Shown here piece by piece: positions 6,745 through 14,671 of a stretch of DNA of 27,834 bases. Under the pieces are notes generated by a model. It saw only the letters and a list, made by a program, of their open reading frames with translations. It ran no database searches and had not been told where the DNA came from. Positions within the stretch are counted from its first letter, which is position 1. The number at the start of each line of letters is the position of its first letter. The DNA lies in the IMG/VR virus record IMGVR_UViG_3300048048_000041, positions 1 to 27,834 of that record; one strand, given 5' to 3'. Source of the stretch: a virus. The position numbers and the translations under genes are program-made.

Positions 6745-9460
6745 TGATGACACCTATGAAATGATGGGCGGATTTGTGATCGGCCAGTGCGGAGTAGCCC
6801 CAGTGCACACGCTCGCTGCTGCCGGCCGTCTCCGATACATTGGCATAGGTGACGCTGCCAAATAAAACCCTAGAGGCGTCACGATAGAAAAGCGAACCCG
6901 ATTCATCCGGTGAAGGCGTCCAGTACCAGTTCTCCGGCTTCACCGAGAGCGTCTGCTCCCGCGCCGGGAAACTCAGCTTCAGGGCACTCGATTCGGTGCT
7001 GCCGCTTTTCGTGGTCGTCGAGTATTCCTTGACGTTCGGCGTCGAGCCGCCGCCACTCTCCCAATGCTCGTTGGCTTTAGGATGCACGATGTAAGTGATG
7101 TCTGCCGGCAGTGAGAGCCACGGCCCGTTATCGGCAAAATCACTGCAACCGCCTGGACTGTAGCTCTCCATGCTGGCCCACACCGGGTTTTCATCCTTGG
7201 GGTAAGGGTCACCACTCATCACCTCAATTTCTCCAATCCACCGGAAAACAAAATCCCAGGTCCAGAAACGGTAGCTATAGGGATCCTGCACAGAGCCCAA
7301 CTGCACGCTCTTGGTAACACTGCCCCCCGATGTTGATTCGCGCTTGGCATACAGCAGCGCATTGCGGCACAGGTAAGGTACGCACACTGCTAGCCCCAGA
7401 CCATACCCCTTGGTGGTCGTCTCAGTAGTGGTGTGCTGGTAGTGGCGCGCCCGCGTGAGCTTTCCAATGCGATAAAAGAAGCCATCGTATGCAAAGCTTG
7501 GCGTGGTGTCGTAGCCCAGATCCTTGCCGACGATGGTCGTCACCGTCGAGGTGTTTGCGGCCATCTTGCGGTCATCAAAATCCGTGGTGTAGAAGTTGCC
7601 CATCGGCACCTTGGCCGTGGTGTAGACCGTTTCCGTCCATGAGCCCACGATCATGCAATCATCAAAATCGTTCTCCGATGTGGTGCTGGAACTGTCCGGG
7701 TCGTAGAAATACTTCACCACCTTGAGCGTATCGCCGATGTAGTAGCCGTACATGATGGTGTCGCATTTCAGGTTGCCACCCGAGCCGATCATGGGCAGAA
7801 AGTCATGCGAAACACAGCCCCCCAGTGCCGGCTCAGGAAATTTGAACTGCGGCGCGTAATCCGAGGTGGAAGGCGTCTTGTTGTAGAGCCAGCCCCGCGC
7901 AACCTGCGTGATGCTGGCCGTGTGGGTGGCGATGGGGTCAAGTTCCAGGTTGTCCCAGTAATCCACTTCGGTGCTGGTGACCTGGGTGACGGACTTGGCC
8001 CGCGCCAGCAGATCGGCGGCGCTCTTGCGTCGCCACTTGTATTTGATGGCTTCGTAGCGCGAGGCGAGCGAGGTGTCGGTGGTGGCGCTGCTGCTTGAGG
8101 AAGACCCGCCACTGCCAGAATAGGAAATGCCGCCGCTACTTGTGCTGGAGGGTGATGTGGAGGCGCTGCTGCCGGAGGCGTTCTTCGCGAGACTGGCGCC
8201 CATCAGCCTGTAGAGCGCTGCCAGGTAGGCAGTCACCACAGCGCGATCCTGCGCATCGTCGTATTGCAGGTTGGCAGGCAGGCGGCCGTTGTAATCCGCC
8301 TTGCCATAGCTGATGCGAAGCGTGTAGGCGAGGCCGTAGGCATAGCCGGTGCCGTCCTCATCGTAGTCGTAACAGGTATTGAAGGCTTCTGTGGCTTTGG
8401 CGTTGAACGACCAGCCACAGGCCGTGGAATACGCCGTGTGCGTGTAGAACTCATCGGCAGCGCACAGCTTGATGATCACGCCAGCCCGCCGCCACGCCTC
8501 GAATGCGCCTGAAATTGTGGGGAAGCTCTCGCCGCTGGGCATGGCGCCGAAGCGATCCAGAATGGCAAGGATTTCCTGATCGCCCGCTTTCTCGATGTAA
8601 GCCCGGAACGCCTTGGTGGCCGTTGCCGGCACGATGGGCAGCGGCATCGCGTACACGCCGCCAGACTTGATGCGCAGCAGCCAGGGGGCGCCAGCGGCAT
8701 CAAAACCCACACCGTGGGTCTGAATGAATTTGTAGTCGAACTGAAACTGCCCATTCTGCGGTGGTACGCCGGAATAGCCCGGCAGGTGCGTGTTGCCCAA
8801 CTCACGGCGGATGGCATCCATCACATTCGCAGGAATCACCATGCGCGCCTGCTCGACTGGATTGGCTTTGGGCAGGCTGGCGAGATCCTGCCGCCCGTAG
8901 CCCCCCACTATCTGCATCACCTCCGCCATCGCGCCGGAATACCAGGTCGGGCGCTGGCGCACGTACTGGGTATAGGTCACGCTGGATTCCGGCAGATTCA
9001 GCGCGGGGTCCAGCTCCTGCACCATCTCGTTGAACTTGATCACGAAGCGCTGCAGTCTCTGATCCTTCGCCGGCAGCGCCTCGTCACGCTTCGGGTAACC
9101 GGCAATCCGCCGCCGTGTCTGCGTGCTCAGGCGCAGGCCCACACCGCCATTGTCAGTCATTGAGGCAGCCGTCACCACACCGGAGAAGAGCATCGGGATG
9201 TAGCTCTTCGCCGTGGTGTCCGTCACTGCCTGCGCGGCCGCCACCGGCTGCTGCACAATGGCGCGCAACACGCCACCGATGCTCTGCACAATCACGCTGC
9301 CACCACCGGGCAGCGTGCGCACCATCTTCATCGACGGCAGCCCGCCAGCCTGCTGCAGATTGGAGAGCCGCCGCACCTGGGAGTCTACGGCAGCCAGATC
9401 CTCCTGCCCCAGCTCGCCTCCATCCGGCACAAACAGCCCGTAGGGCCGCGCGGACAACAT
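6737..9460 (-). CDS. Very large phage tail-associated protein, function unknown
   Basis: A 907-aa protein with a start four bases after the preceding stop. Residues 1-80 contain a short helical region (AAVDSQVRRLSNLQQAGGLP). Residues ~100-420 look globular and mixed alpha/beta. Residues ~424-462 are a Ser/Gly/Thr-rich low-complexity linker. The C-terminal half (~470-907) is rich in Tyr, Trp, Thr and Ser with many aromatic beta-like stretches, which is typical of virion surface proteins. Position between the fibre/nozzle genes and the helical ejection-type genes suggests a tail or baseplate component. No family was recognised. It is intact and has the GC-rich composition of its neighbours. Confidence 0.55.
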   Translation of the reverse strand: MLSARPYGLFVPDGGELGQEDLAAVDSQVRRLSNLQQAGGLPSMKMVRTLPGGGSVIVQSIGGVLRAIVQQPVAAAQAVTDTTAKSYIPMLFSGVVTAASMTDNGGVGLRLSTQTRRRIAGYPKRDEALPAKDQRLQRFVIKFNEMVQELDPALNLPESSVTYTQYVRQRPTWYSGAMAEVMQIVGGYGRQDLASLPKANPVEQARMVIPANVMDAIRRELGNTHLPGYSGVPPQNGQFQFDYKFIQTHGVGFDAAGAPWLLRIKSGGVYAMPLPIVPATATKAFRAYIEKAGDQEILAILDRFGAMPSGESFPTISGAFEAWRRAGVIIKLCAADEFYTHTAYSTACGWSFNAKATEAFNTCYDYDEDGTGYAYGLAYTLRISYGKADYNGRLPANLQYDDAQDRAVVTAYLAALYRLMGASLAKNASGSSASTSPSSTSSGGISYSGSGGSSSSSSATTDTSLASRYEAIKYKWRRKSAADLLARAKSVTQVTSTEVDYWDNLELDPIATHTASITQVARGWLYNKTPSTSDYAPQFKFPEPALGGCVSHDFLPMIGSGGNLKCDTIMYGYYIGDTLKVVKYFYDPDSSSTTSENDFDDCMIVGSWTETVYTTAKVPMGNFYTTDFDDRKMAANTSTVTTIVGKDLGYDTTPSFAYDGFFYRIGKLTRARHYQHTTTETTTKGYGLGLAVCVPYLCRNALLYAKRESTSGGSVTKSVQLGSVQDPYSYRFWTWDFVFRWIGEIEVMSGDPYPKDENPVWASMESYSPGGCSDFADNGPWLSLPADITYIVHPKANEHWESGGGSTPNVKEYSTTTKSGSTESSALKLSFPAREQTLSVKPENWYWTPSPDESGSLFYRDASRVLFGSVTYANVSETAGSSERVHWGYSALADHKSAHHFIGVINE

Positions 9461-9464
9461 GTGA

Positions 9465-10046
9465 TCAACCCGCCGAGAGCGTCAGCCGATAACCGATATC
9501 GTAAGTATCGCCATCCTGAAAGGTGCGCGGCGAAGCGTATCTGGTGGCAGACAGCAAGGTGCCGGTAGTACCACCACGCACAGCGCTGGTCAGGAGCGCA
9601 GCGCCCGTCACCGTGAGCGAACCCGTGGTCGCCATCGTCACGCTGGCCACATTGCCCGTATTGTCGATCGCCGAAGTACTGCCCGCATCAGTGGGCTTCC
9701 ACACCGGGCGGGTCGCCGCCGTGTAACCCTCCGTCAAGCTCACCACCTCCCCGGCCACCGAGGCAAACTGCGCAGCCGTCCACGAAGCCGTCGGCGCCGT
9801 AGAACCGGAAAACAGCGCAATATAGAAAGCCGTCGGCTTGGCCACGCTCCCCAGAGCAACATTAAGGATGTAGACCAGACCTTCGGTTACAATAAGATTT
9901 CGGGTACGCTCCCAGGCGCCGCCGTTGATGCGGTCGATATACTCACCGCTGGCCAGCACCCCAGGGCGGGGAAAGAAAATACCTTCGTCGGTCTGGTCAA
10001 AACACTCGACGGCCAGCTCGCGGGAAAGTTCGGTGCGCAGATTCAT
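9465..10046 (-). CDS. Phage structural protein, 193 aa
   Basis: The ATG at 10046 (MNLRTELSRELAV) has GAGGAG about ten bases upstream and is preferred to the in-frame TTG at 10067, which would include that site in the coding region. The N-terminal 55 residues lead into a segment with RNLIVTEGLVYILNVALG and FYIALFSGSTAPTASWTAAQ, then a Thr/Ser/Ala-rich beta domain. Similar proteins of this style are common in phages as virion components, from memory. The small 135-aa protein at 23302-23709 has a comparable plan (KVYLIDSG against FYIALFSG). After the cassette insertion this is the first late gene on the left side, so it needs either read-through or its own promoter. Confidence 0.6.
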   Translation of the reverse strand: MNLRTELSRELAVECFDQTDEGIFFPRPGVLASGEYIDRINGGAWERTRNLIVTEGLVYILNVALGSVAKPTAFYIALFSGSTAPTASWTAAQFASVAGEVVSLTEGYTAATRPVWKPTDAGSTSAIDNTGNVASVTMATTGSLTVTGAALLTSAVRGGTTGTLLSATRYASPRTFQDGDTYDIGYRLTLSAG

Positions 10047-10091
10047 GATGGATGGGCTCCTCGGCAATTTGGGATCAATGAAGACCCGACC

Positions 10092-10120
10092 AGCCTAAAC
10101 ACCAGCGCGCCTGCCCTCAA
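10092..10120 (-). promoter_or_regulatory. Weak candidate promoter for the left half of the late operon
   Basis: On the minus strand a TTGAGG hexamer (10115-10120) is followed after 17 bases by TAGGCT (10092-10097), about 45 bases before the ATG at 10046. Only 4/6 and 3/6 positions match the sigma-70 consensus. A six-base inverted repeat CTGCCC/GGGCAG (10111-10134 region) overlaps the -35. It is reported because the inserted cassette separates these genes from the rest of the operon. Confidence 0.25.
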
Positions 10121-10318
10121 ACCCTACAGGGGCAGCACCATCCCTCCACCCGAATTGTCCGGCAGGCTACCGGGCAGTTGCGTAAGGCTGCTGGATGGGC
10201 AACACTGCACAGCAGGCGACAGCATGCAACCCGAGCAGTGCCGGGCCAGGCGCCACACTTAGCTCGCGCAGGCTCAACCTACCGACAATCAAGCCCGGAA
10301 GACCAATTTCCACCAGCC

Positions 10319-11608
10319 ATGCTCGAACGATACCGAGTCAGCACCGAAAATCTGCTGAGAAAACTGCTTTCTGGCCATCTGGCACGCAGCACAATCAAAA
10401 CCACGGCAGTATTCGGCATGCGCCTCGCCGCCCAGGCCACCACGCTGATTTTCCTGGCACGCCTGCTTGGCCCGGCTCAATTCGGCGAATTTTCTTCCAT
10501 TGCCGCGTTAGCTGTATTGATGGGAACACTCTCCACACTCGGAACCCATCTGGTTCTGCTGGGTGAAACGGCCATCAAGCCGTCTAACCGAGATACGATC
10601 CTGCCCTTCGCAATTCCGACAACGCTTGTCTGCGGCACAACCCTGTTTGCCCTCTACAGCCTGTCTGTCATTCACTTTATCCAGCCAAACCTCGTGACAT
10701 GGACAGTTGTCAGCGCGATTGGCATCACAGAGCTGGTCGTTCAACCGCTGATCTATCTGGCCTGCGGAGAACTTCAGGGGTTGGATCAATCACCACTATC
10801 GCAGACGCTGCTCAATATTCCCCTATTCTTTCGGGCGGGCTTGCTAGGGCTGATGACCATCGGCCAGATGGGAAACGTCCTTCAGGCTTATGCCATCAGT
10901 TACCTGATAATTTCTACACTCACGATTGTCTTCATTCAACATTGCCTACCTGCGAAATGGCCTTCTCCGCAGAACTGGAGATTGCCTAAAACCCACGAAA
11001 TCCAGAAAGCGGTGGGTTACTCATTCTTATCACTCAGCAGCAGCGGTACATCGGAAGTCGACAAAACCCTATCTCCTGTCCTCATTGGCACCACCAATGC
11101 GGGGCTCTATATTATTGGTACACGCATACTCAGCGCCATGGCACTGCCGATAGGCGCACTGGCAATATCGGCCATGCCCCGCATTTTCCGAAGCCACGAA
11201 GCAAACACAGGCCTTGGCTCTCTGCAAAAACGGATGTTCATCGCCTCACTTCTCTACGGCACGGTAGTGGGCGTGGCCTTGTGGCTGTGCGCGTCCTTCT
11301 TCGTCAGGATACTGGGGCCTCATTACCAGAACCTGCCTGACACACTCTCCTGGATTGCATTTGCCTGCCCAGCACTCTGCTTTCGCTACATATCAGGAAC
11401 ACTTCTCGTAGGAATCAACCGGCCATGGCTACGCAGCGGCGGCGAATTCATGGGGATTGCCATCTTTATTCTGAGTGCGCCATTGCTCACCAGCATGTTG
11501 GGCTACCAGGGTTTCCTCCTCGCTCTGGTACTCAGCGAGTGGTGTATGGCAGTGGCAACCGGGCTGATATTGGCGAAATGTAAAAGCCAATCAACATCGA
11601 TTTCCTGA
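10319..11608 (+). CDS. Wzx/MATE-type polysaccharide flippase
   Basis: A 429-aa polytopic membrane protein from ATG 10319. An in-frame GTG-type extension to 10178 would add 47 polar residues unlike the family, so it was not used. No clear Shine-Dalgarno site precedes either start. About a dozen hydrophobic segments are visible. The N-terminal pattern (IKTTAVFGMRLAAQATTLIF, LARLLGPAQFGEFSSI) is typical of polysaccharide biosynthesis/O-antigen flippases that move undecaprenyl-linked oligosaccharides across the inner membrane. It is the first gene of the plus-strand cassette, 32 bases before a GT4 glycosyltransferase. The substrate is unknown. Confidence 0.85.
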   Translation: MLERYRVSTENLLRKLLSGHLARSTIKTTAVFGMRLAAQATTLIFLARLLGPAQFGEFSSIAALAVLMGTLSTLGTHLVLLGETAIKPSNRDTILPFAIPTTLVCGTTLFALYSLSVIHFIQPNLVTWTVVSAIGITELVVQPLIYLACGELQGLDQSPLSQTLLNIPLFFRAGLLGLMTIGQMGNVLQAYAISYLIISTLTIVFIQHCLPAKWPSPQNWRLPKTHEIQKAVGYSFLSLSSSGTSEVDKTLSPVLIGTTNAGLYIIGTRILSAMALPIGALAISAMPRIFRSHEANTGLGSLQKRMFIASLLYGTVVGVALWLCASFFVRILGPHYQNLPDTLSWIAFACPALCFRYISGTLLVGINRPWLRSGGEFMGIAIFILSAPLLTSMLGYQGFLLALVLSEWCMAVATGLILAKCKSQSTSIS

Positions 11609-11640
11609 AATAGCGTGTACGTTTCAACCCTCAGTAAAAA

Positions 11641-12723
11641 ATGCCGCCCATGTCAGATATTTTTGTATGGTTCCCGACAATCAAGACCGGTACCGGAACA
11701 GATACCTTTACCACGCGTCTTGCGGAAGGATTGGCAGCCCGTGGCATCCGCACGGAAATCAGCTGGCTGCCGCACCGCGCAGAATACCTGCCGGGCAGCG
11801 TTCCGATTCCACCCAAGCCTCCCGAAGCCAACATCATCCATATCAATACATGGCTCCCGGCGAGGTTCATTCGCCCCTTCAAAGAAACCCCTGTAGTCGC
11901 CACCATCCATCACGGCAACTACGCGCCCGCAGCATTCCAGAGCAAGTCCATGTTGCAGAAAATCTACAACCACCTCTGGATCCGCCCTATCGAACAAAAA
12001 AACGCCAAGCGTGCAGACACGCTGACAGCAGTCAGCCAGCACGCGGCAAACACTTTCCGAACACATGTGCTCGATACCGATATCTGCGTGATACACAATG
12101 GCATCGATACCAACGAATTCTGTCCGCAACCCACATACCCAACCCCGCCGGATCATCAATTCAGACTGCTCTACATTGGCGGCTGGAAACGGATGAAAGG
12201 CATTTCAACACTTTCCCGGGTTATGCAGGAACTGCGCAGCAACTTCACCCTGTACTACACCGGACCAGAGGGAAAAACTAATGCCCAGAACGGCATGCCT
12301 GAGAATTGCGTCAATCTTGGGCGCCTCACAACTCAGGCAGAAGTCATCAATGCATACCGATCCTGTGACGCCTTTATTTTCCCCTCGCTGAGTGAAGGTT
12401 TCGGCCTCGTAGTGGTAGAAGCCATGGCCTGTGGCAAACCAGTGGTTGTCAGCAATCTGCCCAGCCTGGAAGAAATCGCAAGGAACAACATTGACGGCAT
12501 AGTCTGCGACAAGGATTCCCCTCATGACTTTGCCGCTGCAATCATCCGCCTAGCCCAGTCAAAAGACCAGGCTCATGCGATGGGAAAGGAAGGCCAACTT
12601 CGCGCAGTCTCATTCTTTTCATACGAAAAAATGCTATCGAACTACATAAACACCTATTCAAAGCTATGCAAAAGTTATACAATTCAGAAAAATTTTTCAA
12701 AACCGAAAATCAATCTCGCCTAG
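11641..12723 (+). CDS. GT4-family glycosyltransferase (GT-B fold)
   Basis: A 360-aa protein; ATG 11650 is an equally possible start because neither has a clear Shine-Dalgarno site. The N-terminal domain is the acceptor side. The linker-proximal motifs TAVSQHAANTF (129-139) and IHNGIDTNEF (151-160) are family hallmarks. IGGWKRMKG (179-187) begins the nucleotide-sugar domain. The retaining GT4 EX7E motif is intact as EGFGLVVVE (252-260, Glu252 and Glu260), followed by AMACGKPVVV. It should transfer a hexose from a nucleotide donor to a lipid-linked or glycan acceptor at the cytoplasmic face. The C-terminus is Lys/Ser-rich. Family assignment is strong; sugar and linkage are unknown. Confidence 0.92.
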   Translation: MPPMSDIFVWFPTIKTGTGTDTFTTRLAEGLAARGIRTEISWLPHRAEYLPGSVPIPPKPPEANIIHINTWLPARFIRPFKETPVVATIHHGNYAPAAFQSKSMLQKIYNHLWIRPIEQKNAKRADTLTAVSQHAANTFRTHVLDTDICVIHNGIDTNEFCPQPTYPTPPDHQFRLLYIGGWKRMKGISTLSRVMQELRSNFTLYYTGPEGKTNAQNGMPENCVNLGRLTTQAEVINAYRSCDAFIFPSLSEGFGLVVVEAMACGKPVVVSNLPSLEEIARNNIDGIVCDKDSPHDFAAAIIRLAQSKDQAHAMGKEGQLRAVSFFSYEKMLSNYINTYSKLCKSYTIQKNFSKPKINLA

Positions 12724-12786
12724 TGAGAACAGAACTTCCGATCATTTAAATTAGTGGCTTGTGAAATATTTCATTACAACTCCATT

Positions 12787-12792
12787 TATAAT
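12787..12792 (+). promoter_or_regulatory. Candidate -10 box in an AT-rich leader before the epimerase gene
   Basis: The sequence is a perfect TATAAT within a very AT-rich stretch (12781-12840 has 13 G/C of 60). No matching -35 lies 16-18 bases upstream and no extended -10 TG is present. If used, transcription would start near 12800 and leave a leader of about 160 bases before the TTG start at 12961. The 237-base gap 12724-12960 holds no gene. Confidence 0.3.
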
Positions 12793-12960
12793 TTTCTTCA
12801 TAAAATATCTCAAGTAACTATCTAAAACAACTTTTCATCTCTGAGCGTGACTCACACACAGATACCTTGAAACTATTCGAGGGTGAGCATTGCCTGATGG
12901 TCGCTTGCCAATTGTATCAACATTTGAACACGCTAAATTCCTAAAAAGGAAGGACACGCT

Positions 12961-13995
12961 TTGATCTTGGTAACTGGTGGTAGTGGCTTTTACGGCGGTT
13001 TGCTCAAGGAACGTCTGCTAAAAGAAGGGCATCAGGTCATAAACGTCGACCTCTGCCCAGATGAATTCACGCATCCAAACCTGATCTCGTATAAAGGAGA
13101 TATACGGGATGCCGATTTCATTGAAAAAGAGGTCTTCGCTGCCCATCCAATTACGGCAGTCTTCCACTGCGCAGCCATCCTGGCTCACGATGTAAGCGAT
13201 GAAAGCTTTCTGTGGACATCTAACGTTAACGGAACGCGCGTGGTGGCTGAAGCCTCTGCGCGGCACAATGTAAAGCACCTGGTATTCACTTCCTCAAACT
13301 GTCTGTGGGGGCAAAACCTGGGGCGCGCCGTACGCGAGGACGACGAACCTTCACCCGTTGAGATCTATGGCCGATCCAAGCTCGAAGGGGAGAAAATCCT
13401 CCGAACATTCGAAGACCGATTGAACGTAGTTATCTTCCGCTGCCCGACCATTGTCGAAATGGGGCGCCTGGGTCTTCTTGCCATCCTGTTCGAATTCATC
13501 TCGGAAGGGCGTAAAACCTGGGTTGTCGGAGGGGGTGACAATCGCTACCAGTTTATCTACGCACAGGATCTTGCAACGGCCTGCATTCTGTCATTGAGTC
13601 TGGACCATTCAGATCTGTTCAATATCGGCTCCAATAACGTCAAGACGTTCAGGGAGGTGTACGAACACGTCATTTCCCATAGTGGCACAAAAGCAAGAGT
13701 TGCAAGCCTGCCACGCGGATTGACCCTTCTTGTTATGCAGATTGCTTACCGGCTAGGCTGGTCTCCACTCGGGCCATACCAGTACAAGATGATCGCCGAG
13801 AGTTTTGTTTTTGATACCTCACACCTCAGAAGTACATTGAATTGGTCGCCCACGCTGACCAACGAAGAAATGCTTCTGCGTGCCTACACGTACTATTTTG
13901 AGCACAAGGCAGAAATTGAATCTCGCACCGATGCCTCAGCCCATCGTCGCGGAGCGCGAATGGGGATAATCCGTCTCCTGAAATGGCTATCATGA
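12961..13995 (+). CDS. NAD-dependent sugar epimerase/dehydratase (extended SDR)
   Basis: A 344-aa protein starting with TTG at 12961, supported by a strong AAGGAAGGA Shine-Dalgarno stretch about eight bases upstream and by the protein beginning directly at the first beta strand. The Rossmann glycine motif TGGSGFYGG is at 5-13, an acidic residue (Asp30) ends the second strand and favours NAD, GDIRD is near 46-50, TSSN is at 110-113, and the catalytic YGRSK is at 136-140 (Tyr136, Lys140). Enzymes of this type remodel nucleotide sugars or 3-beta-hydroxysteroid-like substrates; in this cassette a nucleotide-sugar role is likely. The C-terminal ~25 residues are basic and hydrophobic. The stop overlaps the next start as ATGA. 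Confidence 0.88.
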   Translation: MILVTGGSGFYGGLLKERLLKEGHQVINVDLCPDEFTHPNLISYKGDIRDADFIEKEVFAAHPITAVFHCAAILAHDVSDESFLWTSNVNGTRVVAEASARHNVKHLVFTSSNCLWGQNLGRAVREDDEPSPVEIYGRSKLEGEKILRTFEDRLNVVIFRCPTIVEMGRLGLLAILFEFISEGRKTWVVGGGDNRYQFIYAQDLATACILSLSLDHSDLFNIGSNNVKTFREVYEHVISHSGTKARVASLPRGLTLLVMQIAYRLGWSPLGPYQYKMIAESFVFDTSHLRSTLNWSPTLTNEEMLLRAYTYYFEHKAEIESRTDASAHRRGARMGIIRLLKWLS

Positions 13996-14402
13996 ATTTC
14001 CTTCGTACCTACTTTAAAAGCATTCTCATGTACGGTGTCGTGGTAAGCGGAACAGCCGCACTAGCAGAATGGTCTTCATTCGCATGGTGCGTGTATAGCA
14101 TGGGAATGCAGTACGTACTGGCATCCATCCTGGCATTTATCGTGGGTACATCGGTCAACGCCATTTTGTCCAGATACCTCGCTTTCAACTCACGAGGGCG
14201 CACAGGTACTCAGGAAGTTATTTTTATCTATCTGACCAGCGCAGTGGCTTTTTTTCTCAATGTTGCCGCAATGATGTGTATTGTAGAACTGCTGCACCTG
14301 AACATCATGCTAGGAAAAATAGCCGGAACAATCATGGCCTTTTTTGCCAACTACCTGCTCCGTCAATTTTTTATTTTTAGTGCGGAGCCTCGCTGGAAGT
14401 AA
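13992..14402 (+). CDS. GtrA-family small membrane protein
   Basis: A 136-aa protein. ATG 13992 forms an ATGA overlap with the epimerase stop (13993-13995), indicating translational coupling; ATG 13983 in frame is the alternative. Four transmembrane segments are visible at roughly 11-32, 36-60, 74-97 and 105-128. The C-terminal NYLLRQFFIF matches the family's closing pattern. GtrA proteins are proposed to flip bactoprenol-linked sugar in phage O-antigen modification and act in other cell-wall glycan pathways. Classical sets are gtrA-gtrB-gtrC; here no GtrB-like GT2 enzyme follows. Confidence 0.85.
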   Translation: MNFLRTYFKSILMYGVVVSGTAALAEWSSFAWCVYSMGMQYVLASILAFIVGTSVNAILSRYLAFNSRGRTGTQEVIFIYLTSAVAFFLNVAAMMCIVELLHLNIMLGKIAGTIMAFFANYLLRQFFIFSAEPRWK

Positions 14403-14496
14403 ACTCAATTGATTTCACTGACCTGGGAATCGACGCAGCAACCCGGTATTCACGCCCATCGGTCATCCATTTTTGTTACGCCTGATCTTCAGAAGA

Positions 14497-14625
14497 ATGA
14501 GCGACTCCATGTTTAATCACAAATCCTCCACGACTAACCGCTCAGCTCCCGATACACTCAGTTCAACGCACAAGAGCAAAAATCGGAACGGCGACATTAT
14601 TTATGCTTTAATCATATTTAATTGA
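14497..14625 (+). CDS. Possible 42-aa small ORF in the gap before the 722-aa gene
   Basis: An ATG at 14497 preceded by AGAAGA opens a 42-codon frame, polar for 34 residues then ending in a short hydrophobic run (DIIYALIIFN). It lies in the 269-base gap 14403-14671, which otherwise shows only an AT-rich upstream region with an AATAAT hexamer at 14628-14633. No family is recognised. It may be chance. Confidence 0.2.
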   Translation: MSDSMFNHKSSTTNRSAPDTLSSTHKSKNRNGDIIYALIIFN

Positions 14626-14671
14626 TTAATAATTTTTAAACATTGAGCTTCAGAAAAATTTATTTCTAAAA

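Noticed and set aside
10178-10318. N-terminal extension of the flippase
   Set aside because: The extra 47 residues are polar and unlike flippase N-termini; the family pattern begins shortly after ATG 10319.
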